A stretch of DNA of 64,000 bases from Planktomarina temperata RCA23 (GCF_000738435.1 NZ_CP003984.1:3038001-3102000), one strand, 5' to 3'. Shown: positions 17,678 through 27,296, counted from the first letter of the stretch. Notes: a model not told the origin generated them from the letters alone. Program-made: numbers and translations.

Positions 17678-20473
17678 ATGTCAGAGACAGTAACATTCAC
17701 CCTTGATGGCGCAGAGGTTTCGGCCCCGGCAGGACAAACGATTTGGGACGTCACCAAAGGCCAAGGCTTTATCATTCCCCATCTGTGTCACCGCGACGAG
17801 CCGGGATACCGGTCCGACGGCAACTGCCGCGCCTGTATGGTCGAAGTGGAAGGGGAGCGGACGCTGGTCGCCTCCTGCATCCGTCCCGTCGCCGAAGGCA
17901 TGGTCGTGCACACCCGCTCGGACCGCGCCAAGCAGGCCCGTCGGATGGTTATGGAAATGCTGGTTGCAGATCAGCCGACGCCAGAAGTGGCACATGACAA
18001 ATCCAGCCACCTTTGGGAGATGGCCGCAGGTCAAGGCGTCCTCGAAAGCCGCTTTCCAAAACTCGAAGAGGGGCGCATTCCCCTATTGGATGACAGCCAT
18101 GTCGCCATGTCCGTCAATCTCGATGCCTGTATTCAATGCGGCCTTTGCGTGCGCGCCTGCCGCGAGGTTCAGGTCAATGACGTTATCGGCATGTCTGGCC
18201 GGGGTCATGATGCCTATCCAACCTTTGATATGGCAGACCCCATGGGTGAAAGCAGTTGTGTGGCCTGCGGTGAATGCGTGCAAGCCTGCCCGACAGGAGC
18301 ACTCTTGCCGGCCACCGTCACCGATGAAAACCAGATCGGCGACAGCAAAGATTTTGATCATGAAGTCGAAAGCATCTGCCCCTTCTGCGGGGTGGGCTGT
18401 CAAGTCAGCCTCAAGATCAAAGGGGATCGCGTTAAATATGTCGAAGGGATCAATGGCCCCGCAAATGAGGGGCGCCTCTGCGTGAAAGGTCGGTTTGGAT
18501 TTGACTATATCCATCACGACCACCGCCTGACCAAACCCCTCATCCGCAGAGAGGATGCGCCAGCCAAGGGGCTCAACGTTGATCCAGGAAATTGGGGCGA
18601 TGTCTTCCGTGAAGCCAGCTGGGAGGAGGCATTGGATCTTGCGGCCGGTGGTCTGGCCAAGCTCAAGCAATCCCACGGCGGCGCCTCCGTCGCGGGCTTT
18701 GGCTCGGCGAAATGCACCAATGAGGAAGCCTATCTGTTCCAAAAGCTCATCCGCCAGGGTTTCGGGCATAACAATGTGGATCACTGCACCCGCCTCTGCC
18801 ACGCCTCCAGCGTTGCGGCCTTGATGGAGAACGTTGGCTCTGGCGCGGTCACTGCGACCTTTAACGAGATTGAAAACGCCGATGTGGCGATTGTCATCGG
18901 TGCAAATCCAATTGAAAATCATCCCGTTGCGGCGACTTATTTTAAGCAATTCACCAAACGCGGCGGGAAGCTGATTGTCATGGATCCGCGCGGACAGGCC
19001 CTCAAGCGCTTTGCCAGCCACATGCTGCAATTTCGCCCTGGGGCGGATGTCAGTATGCTCAACGCCATCATGCATGTGATCGTGGAGGAAGGCCTCTATG
19101 ATCAGCAATACATCGACGCCTACACCGAAAACTGGGAGGCAGAGCGCGCGCATCTCAAAGGCTTCAGCCCTGAGAAAATGGCCGATATCTGCGGCATTGA
19201 TGCGGAAACCCTGCGCGATGTGGCGCGGGTGTTTGCCGGTGGTAAGGCGGGGATGATCTTCTGGGGCATGGGGGTGTCGCAGCATATCCACGGCACTGAC
19301 AATTCGCGCTGCCTGATTAGCCTGGCGCTCATGACCGGGCATGTGGGCCGGCCGGGTACGGGGCTGCATCCCCTGCGCGGGCAAAACAATGTGCAGGGTG
19401 CCTCTGACGCTGGGCTCATCCCGATGTTCCTGCCCGATATGCAAACCGTGGTCAGCGATGAGGTTCGGTCCAAATTCGCCGACATCTGGGCCCGCGATGG
19501 TGGTGTCAATGAGCCACTGGACCCCAACAAAGGTCTCACCGTCACCGAAATCATGGATGCTGTGCACACGGGCGATATTCGCGGCATGTATGTGCTAGGC
19601 GAAAACCCAGCCATGTCCGATCCTGACGTGGCCCATGCTCGGGATGCTTTGGCCAAGCTGGAGCATCTGGTGGTGCAAGATATTTTCATCACCGAAACCG
19701 CCAATTATGCCGATGTGATCCTGCCCGCCGCCGCCTTTGCCGAAAAGAGCGGCACCGTCACCAACACCAACCGGCAAGTGCAAATGGGCCGGCCAGCGGT
19801 CCCCCCACCGGGCGAGGCGCGCGCGGATTGGTGGATCGAAGTGGAATTGGCCAAACGGCTTGGGCTGGGCTGGAGCTATACCCACCCCAGTGAGGTTTTC
19901 GCTGAGATGAAGCTGACCATGAAATCCTTTGACAATATCAGCTGGGAGCGTCTCGAAAACGAGAATGCGGTGACCTACCCATCGCTCTCGCCCACAGATC
20001 CGGGCCAGCCCATCGTCTTTGGTGATGGCTTCCCGCGGCTGGATGGGCGCGCGCGCTTTACCCCAGCAGATTTGATTGCCCCCGATGATGTGCCAGATGC
20101 CGATTATCCGATGATCCTGACCACGGGCCGGCAGCTCGAACATTGGCATACGGGCTCCATGACCCGGCGCTCAAAGGTGCTGGATTCGGTGGAGCCAGAG
20201 GCCAATTGCTCGCTGCATCCCTCCACCCTGCGCAAGCTGGGCGTGGCGCCGGGCGGCTTGGTTCGTTTGACCACCAAACGCGGCAGCATTGAGATTATGG
20301 CCCGCGAGGATCGCGCCGTGGCGCCGGATATGGTCTTTTTGCCCTTCGCCTTTGTGGAGGCGGCGGCCAATCTTCTGACCAATTCCGCAGTGGACCCCTT
20401 TGGCAAAATCCCCGAATTCAAATTCTCCGCGGTGAAGGTGGAAAATGCCAAGGATCAAATCGCCGCCGAATAG
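17678..20473 (+). CDS. Formate dehydrogenase alpha subunit (FdsA/FdhF type, molybdenum)
   Basis: A 931-residue molybdopterin oxidoreductase. In order: an N-terminal 2Fe-2S domain (cysteines in CHRDEPGYRSDGNCRAC and later VASC), a His/Cys cluster region, two 4Fe-4S motifs (CIQCGLCVRAC and CVACGECVQACPTG, about 150-205), the catalytic 4Fe-4S site (CPFCGVGC, about 235), and the Mo-bis-MGD domains. The active-site residue is a cysteine, not selenocysteine, in CTRLCHASS near 372. It oxidises formate to CO2. No beta/gamma subunit or chaperone gene is adjacent, so the electron acceptor protein must be encoded elsewhere, or it works alone. Confidence 0.93.
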   Translation: MSETVTFTLDGAEVSAPAGQTIWDVTKGQGFIIPHLCHRDEPGYRSDGNCRACMVEVEGERTLVASCIRPVAEGMVVHTRSDRAKQARRMVMEMLVADQPTPEVAHDKSSHLWEMAAGQGVLESRFPKLEEGRIPLLDDSHVAMSVNLDACIQCGLCVRACREVQVNDVIGMSGRGHDAYPTFDMADPMGESSCVACGECVQACPTGALLPATVTDENQIGDSKDFDHEVESICPFCGVGCQVSLKIKGDRVKYVEGINGPANEGRLCVKGRFGFDYIHHDHRLTKPLIRREDAPAKGLNVDPGNWGDVFREASWEEALDLAAGGLAKLKQSHGGASVAGFGSAKCTNEEAYLFQKLIRQGFGHNNVDHCTRLCHASSVAALMENVGSGAVTATFNEIENADVAIVIGANPIENHPVAATYFKQFTKRGGKLIVMDPRGQALKRFASHMLQFRPGADVSMLNAIMHVIVEEGLYDQQYIDAYTENWEAERAHLKGFSPEKMADICGIDAETLRDVARVFAGGKAGMIFWGMGVSQHIHGTDNSRCLISLALMTGHVGRPGTGLHPLRGQNNVQGASDAGLIPMFLPDMQTVVSDEVRSKFADIWARDGGVNEPLDPNKGLTVTEIMDAVHTGDIRGMYVLGENPAMSDPDVAHARDALAKLEHLVVQDIFITETANYADVILPAAAFAEKSGTVTNTNRQVQMGRPAVPPPGEARADWWIEVELAKRLGLGWSYTHPSEVFAEMKLTMKSFDNISWERLENENAVTYPSLSPTDPGQPIVFGDGFPRLDGRARFTPADLIAPDDVPDADYPMILTTGRQLEHWHTGSMTRRSKVLDSVEPEANCSLHPSTLRKLGVAPGGLVRLTTKRGSIEIMAREDRAVAPDMVFLPFAFVEAAANLLTNSAVDPFGKIPEFKFSAVKVENAKDQIAAE

Positions 20474-20475
20474 CG

Positions 20476-21684
20476 TCAGACCGACATGCGGAATTTGAGC
20501 CTGAGCGCCAGGGCCATGAGAAACAAAAGGAACGGGCTGAGGATCGCGGCCATGGCGCTGAGAAAATGCAGCACATGCGGCGCGGCACGTAGGGCTTTGA
20601 GGGTGTGCTCCTCAACATAGGCATGGCCGCCGACAAACGGCACCATCCGCCCGCCGGTGTGGTAGAGCACATCCCAGGTCGTGACCGCCGCCTCCTGCGC
20701 GGCCCATCCTCGCCAGGCGGCAAAGGTGAAACCCCAGATACAAAGCAGCGCCAAAGCCGGCCGGCCAATTGAGGTGCCATGATCACAAATCCACGCATAG
20801 GCTTTGCGCAGAAGCCGCTCAAATGATGGCTCTGCCAGCTCCGTCCGACAGGCCAGCTCCCGCCGGATCATCTCCTTCCGCAGCTCCAACTGCCCGATAT
20901 GTTCGGCTTGGGTGCGGATGAATTCGTAGGAGGTAATTTGAGCGAGCAAGGCACCTTTGATGGTGTCTTCGGTTTTCTTGTGGCCATTTCGTTTTGGAAT
21001 ATCTGGCCAGGTGACACCATGGAAATCACTGCCCGGATGAAGTTTTTGCCCGTGGAACATTGGGGTAAAATTTAAAAAATGTGCATCTCGAAAACTCATA
21101 TCCAGAATTCTGTCATTCTTCGACCAATAAAAATCAATCTGTCCACAAAAAGTGACCCTATCGAAGAGAGCAGCAACGCGGAATTGCGCATCTCCGAAAT
21201 GGACAGCTTCCAAAAATTCAGAGCCTGAAAATATGGCCCATTGTTCGAAATTTGCACCATAAAAATCAACGGGGCGCTCAAAACAACAATTCTTAAAACT
21301 GATCGTTCGTGCAAAAATTGCGCCTGCGAAACTTAACTTCTTTCTGAAAATAAGGTTATCGATCGTTATATTTGGCAGGAGTTGACTAAAATCAGTACCA
21401 AATGGAAACAAACTTTTAGCATTTTCGAGTTCTTCGTCAGACAATGGCGACGCGCGCCTAAGTTCAGCACTGTCAATGTCCCAATCTTTCATTAAAAGTA
21501 AGCGCCGTGCGTCGGTGACCTTCAAGGATACCAAGCGCGCCCGTCTTTCCTCAACCAAATACTTCATAAACCCATTCCAACGGTTGGCGAGGCGTACTGG
21601 GTGCTCATCCGACCACAAGATCAGCTTTACCCAAGGGTTGTCGCTCTCTTCGACCGAAATGCGGTCGGGTTTGGGGTCGCTCAT
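20476..21684 (-). CDS. Pentapeptide-repeat-like protein with C-terminal membrane segments
   Basis: A 402-residue protein I cannot name. Residues about 100-240 have the irregular five-residue hydrophobic/aromatic pattern of pentapeptide-type beta-helices (for example LSFAGAIFARTISFKNCCF and FYGANFEQ). A charged helical stretch follows (about 255-310), then two likely membrane helices near 325-345 and at the C-terminus (about 378-400). The AT-rich core (about 21040-21480) contrasts with the GC-richer ends and with the neighbours. Its stop is two bases from the formate dehydrogenase stop. Function unknown; the tail suggests inner-membrane anchoring. Confidence 0.75.
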   Translation of the reverse strand: MSDPKPDRISVEESDNPWVKLILWSDEHPVRLANRWNGFMKYLVEERRARLVSLKVTDARRLLLMKDWDIDSAELRRASPLSDEELENAKSLFPFGTDFSQLLPNITIDNLIFRKKLSFAGAIFARTISFKNCCFERPVDFYGANFEQWAIFSGSEFLEAVHFGDAQFRVAALFDRVTFCGQIDFYWSKNDRILDMSFRDAHFLNFTPMFHGQKLHPGSDFHGVTWPDIPKRNGHKKTEDTIKGALLAQITSYEFIRTQAEHIGQLELRKEMIRRELACRTELAEPSFERLLRKAYAWICDHGTSIGRPALALLCIWGFTFAAWRGWAAQEAAVTTWDVLYHTGGRMVPFVGGHAYVEEHTLKALRAAPHVLHFLSAMAAILSPFLLFLMALALRLKFRMSV

Positions 21685-21844
21685 CGGTTCAAATCACTTT
21701 GTCATCAAATATCGCCGCCCAAATGGGCTGGCCGAGGCAAGCCTGCAAAATATTTTGACAAATGGCAATATATCAGGGGCTTGCCCATGGGCCGGGCGGG
21801 ACAGGCGCTCTTGAACTTCGCCACACAATCGCCCAGCATAGGCT

Positions 21845-22351
21845 ATGATCACCCGCTCCCATATCAAGGACGATGCGCCCAGCGTCGCGGTCTATTCCGA
21901 CTGCGAGCGGTATCGCTATGCTCTGACCCGCGTTTGGGAGCCGCAGGGGCGGCGGTTGAGCTTTGTGATGCTCAACCCCTCCACCGCCACCGAGGTGCAA
22001 AACGATCCCACAGTCGAGCGCTGCGAGCGGCGGGCGCGGGCCTTGGGCTTTGGCGGGTTTCGCGTGACCAATATCTTTGCCTGGCGCGACACTGACCCAC
22101 GAAAGATGCGCGCCGCTCTTGATCCCATCGGCCCCGATAATGACGCGGCGATTCGTGAGGCCTGCGCCTGGGGCGATCAGGTGATTGCCGCTTGGGGCAC
22201 CCATGGGGCGCATTTGAACCGCGGCCCGCAGGTCGAGGCGCTGTTGCGCGCGTCGGGCCGTTCGGTGCTGCATTTGGGCCTGTCCAAGGCCGGACATCCC
22301 AAACATCCGCTCTATATCGCCTATACGCAACAGCCCGAGGTTTGGACATGA
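21845..22351 (+). CDS. DUF1643 domain-containing protein
   Basis: A 168-residue DUF1643 protein, recognised from YRYALTRVW, FVMLNPSTA, DPTVERC and the ATNIFAWRDT-like stretch VTNIFAWRDTDP. No biochemical function is established for the family. The stop overlaps the start of the following alpha/beta hydrolase (ATGA), so the two are co-translated. It diverges from the pentapeptide-like gene across about 160 bases. Confidence 0.88.
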   Translation: MITRSHIKDDAPSVAVYSDCERYRYALTRVWEPQGRRLSFVMLNPSTATEVQNDPTVERCERRARALGFGGFRVTNIFAWRDTDPRKMRAALDPIGPDNDAAIREACAWGDQVIAAWGTHGAHLNRGPQVEALLRASGRSVLHLGLSKAGHPKHPLYIAYTQQPEVWT

Positions 22352-23232
22352 TTGAAGGTTTCACTAAGACAGTCATCCGCTGCAACGGCGTGGATCTCGC
22401 GGTGCATCGCGCTGGGCAGGGCCAGCCGCTGCTCTTGATCCACGGGTTTCCGCAAAATCATATGTGCTGGGAAAGCGTGGCGCCGCAATTGGCGCGGCGG
22501 CATGATGTGATCATTCCCGATTTGCGCGGCTATGGTGAAAGCAGCGCGCCTACAAATGATCCCAGCAACACGACCTATTCCAAGCGCACAATGGCGCAGG
22601 ATATGGCCGATCTTCTCACCGCGCTGGATATTTCTCGCGCAGATGTCCTGGGCCATGACCGCGGCGCACGGGTCGCCTATCGTTTTGCCCTGGATCATCC
22701 CGAGCGGCTGGGCAAGCTGGGCATCATCGAAATTGTGCCGACCGCCGATTTCTGGGCCAGCTGGACGGCCGATCTGGCCATGGCCGCCTATCATTGGACC
22801 TTTCTGGCCCAACCCGCCCCCCTGCCGGAGCGGATGATCGGGGCGGATCCTGTGGCCTATGTGGAGTGGACCTTGGCGCAATGGACGCTGACCAAAAGCC
22901 TTGAGGCCTTTTCCCCCGCCGCCTTGGACAGTTACCGCGCGCAGGCCCTTGATCCCGCACGGGTTCATGCCATGTGCGCAGATTATCGCGCCGGAGCCAG
23001 CTTTGACCGCGCCTTGGATGAGGCCGATAAAGCCGCTGGAAAACAGATCACCGCACCACTGCGCTTGCTCTATGGCGCCCATGGGTTTCCGGCCAAAAGC
23101 GGCAATGCCGCCGAAATCTGGCGCAGCTGGGCCCCTGCGGTGGAGGCCAGCGTTTGTGAGGCTGGGCATTTCGTCATGGAGGAAAATCCAAGGGCTGTTC
23201 TTGCGGCCTTTGAGCCCTTCTTTGCGCCCTAG
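22348..23232 (+). CDS. Alpha/beta hydrolase, haloacetate dehalogenase-like
   Basis: A 294-residue hydrolase starting MIEGFTKTVI at the ATG overlapping the upstream stop; the same frame extends upstream without support. It has the oxyanion segment LLIHGFPQNHMCW, a nucleophile aspartate in GHDRGARVAYR, the YHW pair near 149, and a catalytic histidine in EAGHFVMEENP. Asp followed by RGAR plus His-Trp is the signature of fluoroacetate/haloacetate dehalogenases, which hydrolyse the carbon-halogen bond via an Asp ester. Epoxide hydrolases are the main alternative. Exact substrate unknown. Confidence 0.82.
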   Translation: MIEGFTKTVIRCNGVDLAVHRAGQGQPLLLIHGFPQNHMCWESVAPQLARRHDVIIPDLRGYGESSAPTNDPSNTTYSKRTMAQDMADLLTALDISRADVLGHDRGARVAYRFALDHPERLGKLGIIEIVPTADFWASWTADLAMAAYHWTFLAQPAPLPERMIGADPVAYVEWTLAQWTLTKSLEAFSPAALDSYRAQALDPARVHAMCADYRAGASFDRALDEADKAAGKQITAPLRLLYGAHGFPAKSGNAAEIWRSWAPAVEASVCEAGHFVMEENPRAVLAAFEPFFAP

Positions 23233-23377
23233 AAAATCCCCTTCCCTTTCGCCAAAAACTTCCCTATACGCAGCCATCGCTCAGATTCCTTGTGAGGTTT
23301 TGAGCGGTGCCTCCACGGGCCTTGCTGGACGACATCCCGGCCTGCGCCATAACCCTTAACCTTTAAAGGAGACCCCG

Positions 23378-23647
23378 ATGTCGATTACTGCTGAAGAAAA
23401 AGCACGGCTCATGAAAGAATTCGCCATCAAAGAGGGCGACACAGGTTCACCTGAAGTTCAGGTTGCAATCTTGTCCTCGCGCATCGCGACTTTGACTGAG
23501 CACTTTAAAACCCATAAAAAAGACAACCACGGTCGCCGCGGTTTGCTGAAAATGGTGGCCACACGTCGTAAGCTTCTGGATTATGCCCGCAGCAAAGACG
23601 AAGCCCGTTACCAAGATTTGATCAAACGTTTGGGCCTGCGCCGCTAA
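23378..23647 (+). CDS. rpsO: 30S ribosomal protein S15
   Basis: An 89-residue S15, full length, with the conserved [11 protein letters not shown] and [11 protein letters not shown] segments. S15 binds 16S rRNA early in assembly of the platform. A strong AAAGGAG ribosome site precedes the ATG. A 145-base leader separates it from the hydrolase gene. A factor-independent terminator follows 23 bases after the stop. pnp lies downstream, but here a DMT transporter gene is inserted between the usual rpsO-pnp pair. Confidence 0.98.
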   Translation: MSITAEEKARLMKEFAIKEGDTGSPEVQVAILSSRIATLTEHFKTHKKDNHGRRGLLKMVATRRKLLDYARSKDEARYQDLIKRLGLRR

Positions 23648-23670
23648 GCCTCGGTCCAATCATCGATTTA

Positions 23671-23700
23671 AAAACCGCATCCTTCGGGGTGCGGTTTTTG
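23671..23700 (+). terminator. Intrinsic terminator of rpsO
   Basis: A 12-bp stem (AAAACCGCATCC with GGGTGCGGTTTT, one G-T pair) around a TTCG tetraloop; the stem's 3' arm ends in a run of T. Located just after the rpsO stop. Confidence 0.9.
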
Positions 23701-23762
23701 CGTTTGCAGGCAGAGGTCTTTAAGGGCTAGACAATCGGCCCCATCTGCTGGACAGATTTTCC

Positions 23763-24671
23763 ATGCAATTTGCCAACCCCTCAAACCGGTTCGCCTCCCT
23801 CGCTGTTTTGATCGCTGCGGGAATTTGGGGGCTGTATTGGATTCCACTGCGCTATCTTGCAGGCCTGGGGGTGCGCGAAGACTGGGCCGTTGCATTGATC
23901 AATATTCCAGCCGCTTTTGTCGCCCTCGCCCTGTTCCTTTGGCAGTTTCGCAGCCAGCTGCCACATCTGCGCCGCGGGGCTTTGATCGGCGTGTTCATGG
24001 GATTAACCGTGGCGCTGTTCACCATTGGTCTGGTGCTCTCTTCAGTGGTGCGGGTGACATTGCTGTTTTACCTCGCGCCGATTTGGTCGACGCTGATTGG
24101 CAGCTATTGGCTGAAGGAAGAGGTCACCCGCGGCCGCTGGATCGCCATTGCCATCGGCTTGCTCGGCCTTGGGTTTTTGGTGTCCCAAGGCGGCGGGCAG
24201 GTGCCGCTCAACATCGGTGATGCTTTGGGGTTCCTGTCGGGCATCACCTGGGCCTTAGGCGGCGCGATGATCAAACGCTATGGTGAGGTTCCCATGCCGA
24301 CGTTGCTTTTGTTTCAGTTCTGCCTCGCCTCCGTATTTGCGCTGTTGTTTGGGGCGCTGTGGGGCCAAGGTTCGGGCCCAAGCCTGGCGCTTTTGCAGCA
24401 AGTGGCGCCCGCCTCAACTGTGATTTCCATTGGGATCATTCTGCCGTCGATATTAATTATCTTCTGGGCGCAAAAATTTCTCTTCCCGGGCAGGGTAGCC
24501 CTTTTGATGATGACCGAAGTCATCGTCGCCACCCTCACCGCCAGCTTGTTGCTGCCAGAAGAGGCCATGGGGATGCTGGAATGGATCGGGGCTTGCCTCA
24601 TTGTCGGGGCCTGTGTGGTAGAAATCTTTGAAGAGCCCGCGGCCGACGGCACTCCGACCCAAGCCAGGTAA
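23763..24671 (+). CDS. DMT superfamily (EamA) transporter
   Basis: A 302-residue inner-membrane protein with about ten hydrophobic helices in two EamA repeats (about 12-140 and 155-288). Typical sequences are IWGLYWIPLRYL near the start, and YLAPIWSTLIGSYWLKEEVTRG at the end of the first repeat. EamA proteins export metabolites or amino acids; the substrate cannot be read from sequence. The gene sits between rpsO and pnp, with its own start after the rpsO terminator. Confidence 0.88.
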   Translation: MQFANPSNRFASLAVLIAAGIWGLYWIPLRYLAGLGVREDWAVALINIPAAFVALALFLWQFRSQLPHLRRGALIGVFMGLTVALFTIGLVLSSVVRVTLLFYLAPIWSTLIGSYWLKEEVTRGRWIAIAIGLLGLGFLVSQGGGQVPLNIGDALGFLSGITWALGGAMIKRYGEVPMPTLLLFQFCLASVFALLFGALWGQGSGPSLALLQQVAPASTVISIGIILPSILIIFWAQKFLFPGRVALLMMTEVIVATLTASLLLPEEAMGMLEWIGACLIVGACVVEIFEEPAADGTPTQAR

Positions 24672-24782
24672 AACTCCCCAATATTACGCCCCCCCTTCCC
24701 CCGCAGTAAATATTGCTATAGATGCGCGCTATCTGAAACGCGGCGCCCGGACTCCAGCGCCCGAAAATAAGATATCGGGGTC

Positions 24783-24818
24783 GGCGGCAATGGGGCCGCC
24801 ATGTGACAGGCCAATGGG
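24783..24818 (+). promoter_or_regulatory. Hairpins in the pnp leader
   Basis: GGCGGC (24783-24788) pairs with GCCGCC (24795-24800). A second small GGCC-AATG-GGCC hairpin lies just after it. In other proteobacteria the pnp leader is a structured RNase III/PNPase autoregulation site; that role here is inference. Confidence 0.4.
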
Positions 24819-24836
24819 CCGTTTAGGAAAACACAG

Positions 24837-26972
24837 ATGTTTACAGAAACTAAAAAATCCATTCAGTGGGGCGAAGAAACCCTTACTTTGGAAACAGGTA
24901 AGGTTGCCCGTCAAGCCGATGGCACCGTAATTGCGACTTTGGGTGAAACCTCAGTTATGGCGAACGTAACATTCGCCAAAAGCCAAAAACCCGGTCAGGA
25001 CTTTTTCCCTCTGACTGTACATTACAATGAAAAATATTACGCCGCCGGTAAAATTCCAGGTGGCTTTTTCAAACGTGAAGCGCGTCCAACTGAAAAAGAG
25101 ACGCTGACATCTCGCTTGATCGATCGCCCAATCCGGCCTTTGTTCGTGCCGGGCTTCAAAAACGAAGTCTTGGTGATCTGTACCGTTCTGTCTCATGACT
25201 TGGTCAATGACCCTGACATGGTTGCGATGATCGCGGCCTCGGCGGCTCTGACCATTTCGGGCGCACCATTCATGGGCCCAATCGCAGGCGCGCGTGTGGG
25301 CTTTGTTGATGGTGAATATGTTCTCAATCCAACAATTGATGACATGCACAACCTGCGCCAGAACCCTGAGCAGCGCTTGGATCTGGTTGTGGCCGGCACC
25401 AAAGATGCGGTGATGATGGTTGAATCCGAAGCCTATGAGCTGTCTGAAGATGAGATGCTCGGCGCGGTTGCTTTTGCACATGAGCAAATCCAGCCTGTGA
25501 TTGATCTGATCGTGGATCTGGCGGAAGATTGCGCGAAAGAGCCTTTTGACTTCCAAGCTCCAGATTACAGCGACCTCTTCGCTGCCGTATCTGCTGCTGG
25601 TGAAGAGGCCATGCGCGCCGCTTACGCCATCACCGATAAACAAGAACGCACCTCTGCGGTTGCCGCAGCGAAAGACGCGATCAAAGCCAGCCTGAGCGAA
25701 GAGCAATTGGCCGATGAAAACCTCGGTTCTGCTTTGAAAAAACTGGAATCCAAAGTTCTGCGCGGCGATGTCGTCAAGAATGGCAAGCGCATCGATGGGC
25801 GCGCCTTGGATACGGTACGCGCAATCAATTGCGAAACCGGCCTGTTGCCACGTACACACGGCTCTGCTCTGTTCACCCGTGGTGAGACGCAGGGTCTGGT
25901 CGTGACCACTTTGGGCACCGGCGATGATGAGCAAATGATCGACGCCTTGCACGGCACTTATAAATCCAACTTCCTGCTGCATTATAACTTCCCGCCCTAT
26001 TCGGTCGGCGAAGTTGGCCGCTTTGGCCCTCCGGGCCGCCGCGAAATTGGGCATGGGAAATTGGCATGGCGTGCACTTCAGGCGGTTTTGCCTGCAGCGA
26101 CCGACTTTCCTTACACGATCCGTTTGGTCTCTGAGATCACCGAATCCAACGGCTCTTCCTCTATGGCCTCCGTCTGTGGTGGCTCGCTGTCCATGATGGA
26201 TGCAGGTGTGCCTTTGAAAGCACCTGTGGCCGGTGTCGCCATGGGTCTGATCTTGGAAGATGACGGTGAATATGCCGTTCTGACCGATATCTTGGGCGAT
26301 GAAGATCACCTCGGCGATATGGACTTCAAAGTGGCCGGCACAGAAGCCGGGATCACCTCATTGCAAATGGACATCAAAGTGGCCGGCATTACGCAGGACA
26401 TTATGAAAAAAGCCTTGGCGCAAGCCAAAGCTGGCCGTTTGCATATCTTGGGTGAAATGGGCAAATCCATTTCGGGCGCGCAGGAATTCTCGGTACATGC
26501 TCCGCGGATTGAAACCATGCAAATCCCAACCGATAAGATCCGTGAAGTCATCGGCTCTGGCGGTAAAGTGATCCGCGAGATCGTTGAAGTCTCCGGCGCG
26601 AAAGTTGATATCAACGACGAAGGCGTGATTAAAATCGCCAGCCCGAATGGCGATAGCATCAAAACAGCCTATGACATGATCCACGCGATTGTGGCAGAGC
26701 CTGAAGAAAATGCGATCTACAAAGGCAAAGTTGTCAAAGTTGTCGACTTCGGCGCATTTGTAAACTTCTTCGGCAAACGCGATGGTCTGGTGCATGTCAG
26801 CCAAATCGAAAATCGCCGCTTGAACCACCCCTCCGATGTTCTCAAAGAAGGTCAAGAGGTTTGGGTCAAACTGCTGGGCTTTGATGATCGCGGTAAGGTG
26901 CGTTTGGCCATGAAAATGGTCAACCAAGAAACCGGCGAAGAAATCGCAGCCGATGAGGCCAGCGAAGGCTAA
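24837..26972 (+). CDS. pnp: Polyribonucleotide nucleotidyltransferase (PNPase)
   Basis: A 711-residue phosphorolytic 3'-5' exoribonuclease of the RNA degradosome. Two RNase PH domains flank a helical linker. The second carries the [12 protein letters not shown] active-site segment (about 438-449). They are followed by a KH domain ([17 protein letters not shown], about 565) and an S1 domain ([12 protein letters not shown], about 636). Full length for the family. A strong terminator follows. Confidence 0.98.
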   Translation: MFTETKKSIQWGEETLTLETGKVARQADGTVIATLGETSVMANVTFAKSQKPGQDFFPLTVHYNEKYYAAGKIPGGFFKREARPTEKETLTSRLIDRPIRPLFVPGFKNEVLVICTVLSHDLVNDPDMVAMIAASAALTISGAPFMGPIAGARVGFVDGEYVLNPTIDDMHNLRQNPEQRLDLVVAGTKDAVMMVESEAYELSEDEMLGAVAFAHEQIQPVIDLIVDLAEDCAKEPFDFQAPDYSDLFAAVSAAGEEAMRAAYAITDKQERTSAVAAAKDAIKASLSEEQLADENLGSALKKLESKVLRGDVVKNGKRIDGRALDTVRAINCETGLLPRTHGSALFTRGETQGLVVTTLGTGDDEQMIDALHGTYKSNFLLHYNFPPYSVGEVGRFGPPGRREIGHGKLAWRALQAVLPAATDFPYTIRLVSEITESNGSSSMASVCGGSLSMMDAGVPLKAPVAGVAMGLILEDDGEYAVLTDILGDEDHLGDMDFKVAGTEAGITSLQMDIKVAGITQDIMKKALAQAKAGRLHILGEMGKSISGAQEFSVHAPRIETMQIPTDKIREVIGSGGKVIREIVEVSGAKVDINDEGVIKIASPNGDSIKTAYDMIHAIVAEPEENAIYKGKVVKVVDFGAFVNFFGKRDGLVHVSQIENRRLNHPSDVLKEGQEVWVKLLGFDDRGKVRLAMKMVNQETGEEIAADEASEG

Positions 26973-26993
26973 ACCGCCAAGAGCCAACATCTT

Positions 26994-27024
26994 AAAAAGC
27001 CCCGCCTTTGGTGGGGCTTTTTTT
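26994..27024 (+). terminator. Intrinsic terminator of pnp
   Basis: AAAAAGCCCCGCC and GGTGGGGCTTTTTTT form a long GC stem with a TTT loop and a T tract, 22 bases after the pnp stop. Confidence 0.92.
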
Positions 27025-27047
27025 GGGTAAACCAAATCCTTAAATAA

Positions 27048-27296
27048 GACCTCTGCATAACCCAGCCGCCACGCCAAAACATGTGCCCGGTGGCAACACC
27101 GGGCTGTGCCTGCCCAGGCCGGCGCTGCCCTCATTTCAACACTGTCCGGTGTTTTCACCGGGCAAAGTGTTCTGACTGGGCGGCTCTGTAGTGCACCGGT
27201 CCTTAACAAAAAATTTACATCCCTAGGCCTTCAACGCTTGCGAAAATCATTCGGCAGTGACATTCTCTGTCGAATTCAGTTCTGCGGGAGGCAAAG
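27048..27296 (+). other. Hairpin-rich intergenic region before the aldehyde dehydrogenase
   Basis: After the pnp terminator no gene is visible up to 27297. The stretch has two strong hairpins with the same core: GCCCGGTG-GCAA-CACCGGGC at 27085-27104 and AACACTGTCCGGTG-TTTT-CACCGGGC(AA)AGTGTT at 27138-27171. A third CACCGG half-site occurs near 27194. It may be a structured leader of the dehydrogenase mRNA or a small RNA; it matches no riboswitch class I recognise. Confidence 0.5.

Noticed and set aside
18083-19567. 494-residue open frame on the minus strand
   Set aside because: It is fully inside the formate dehydrogenase gene on the opposite strand, His/Ala-rich, and has no family character.
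22321-23277. 318-residue open frame opposite the dehalogenase-like gene
   Set aside because: Antisense shadow; the plus-strand gene has a complete catalytic set.
24951-26309. 452-residue open frame on the minus strand
   Set aside because: It lies opposite pnp and shows a typical antisense shadow composition.
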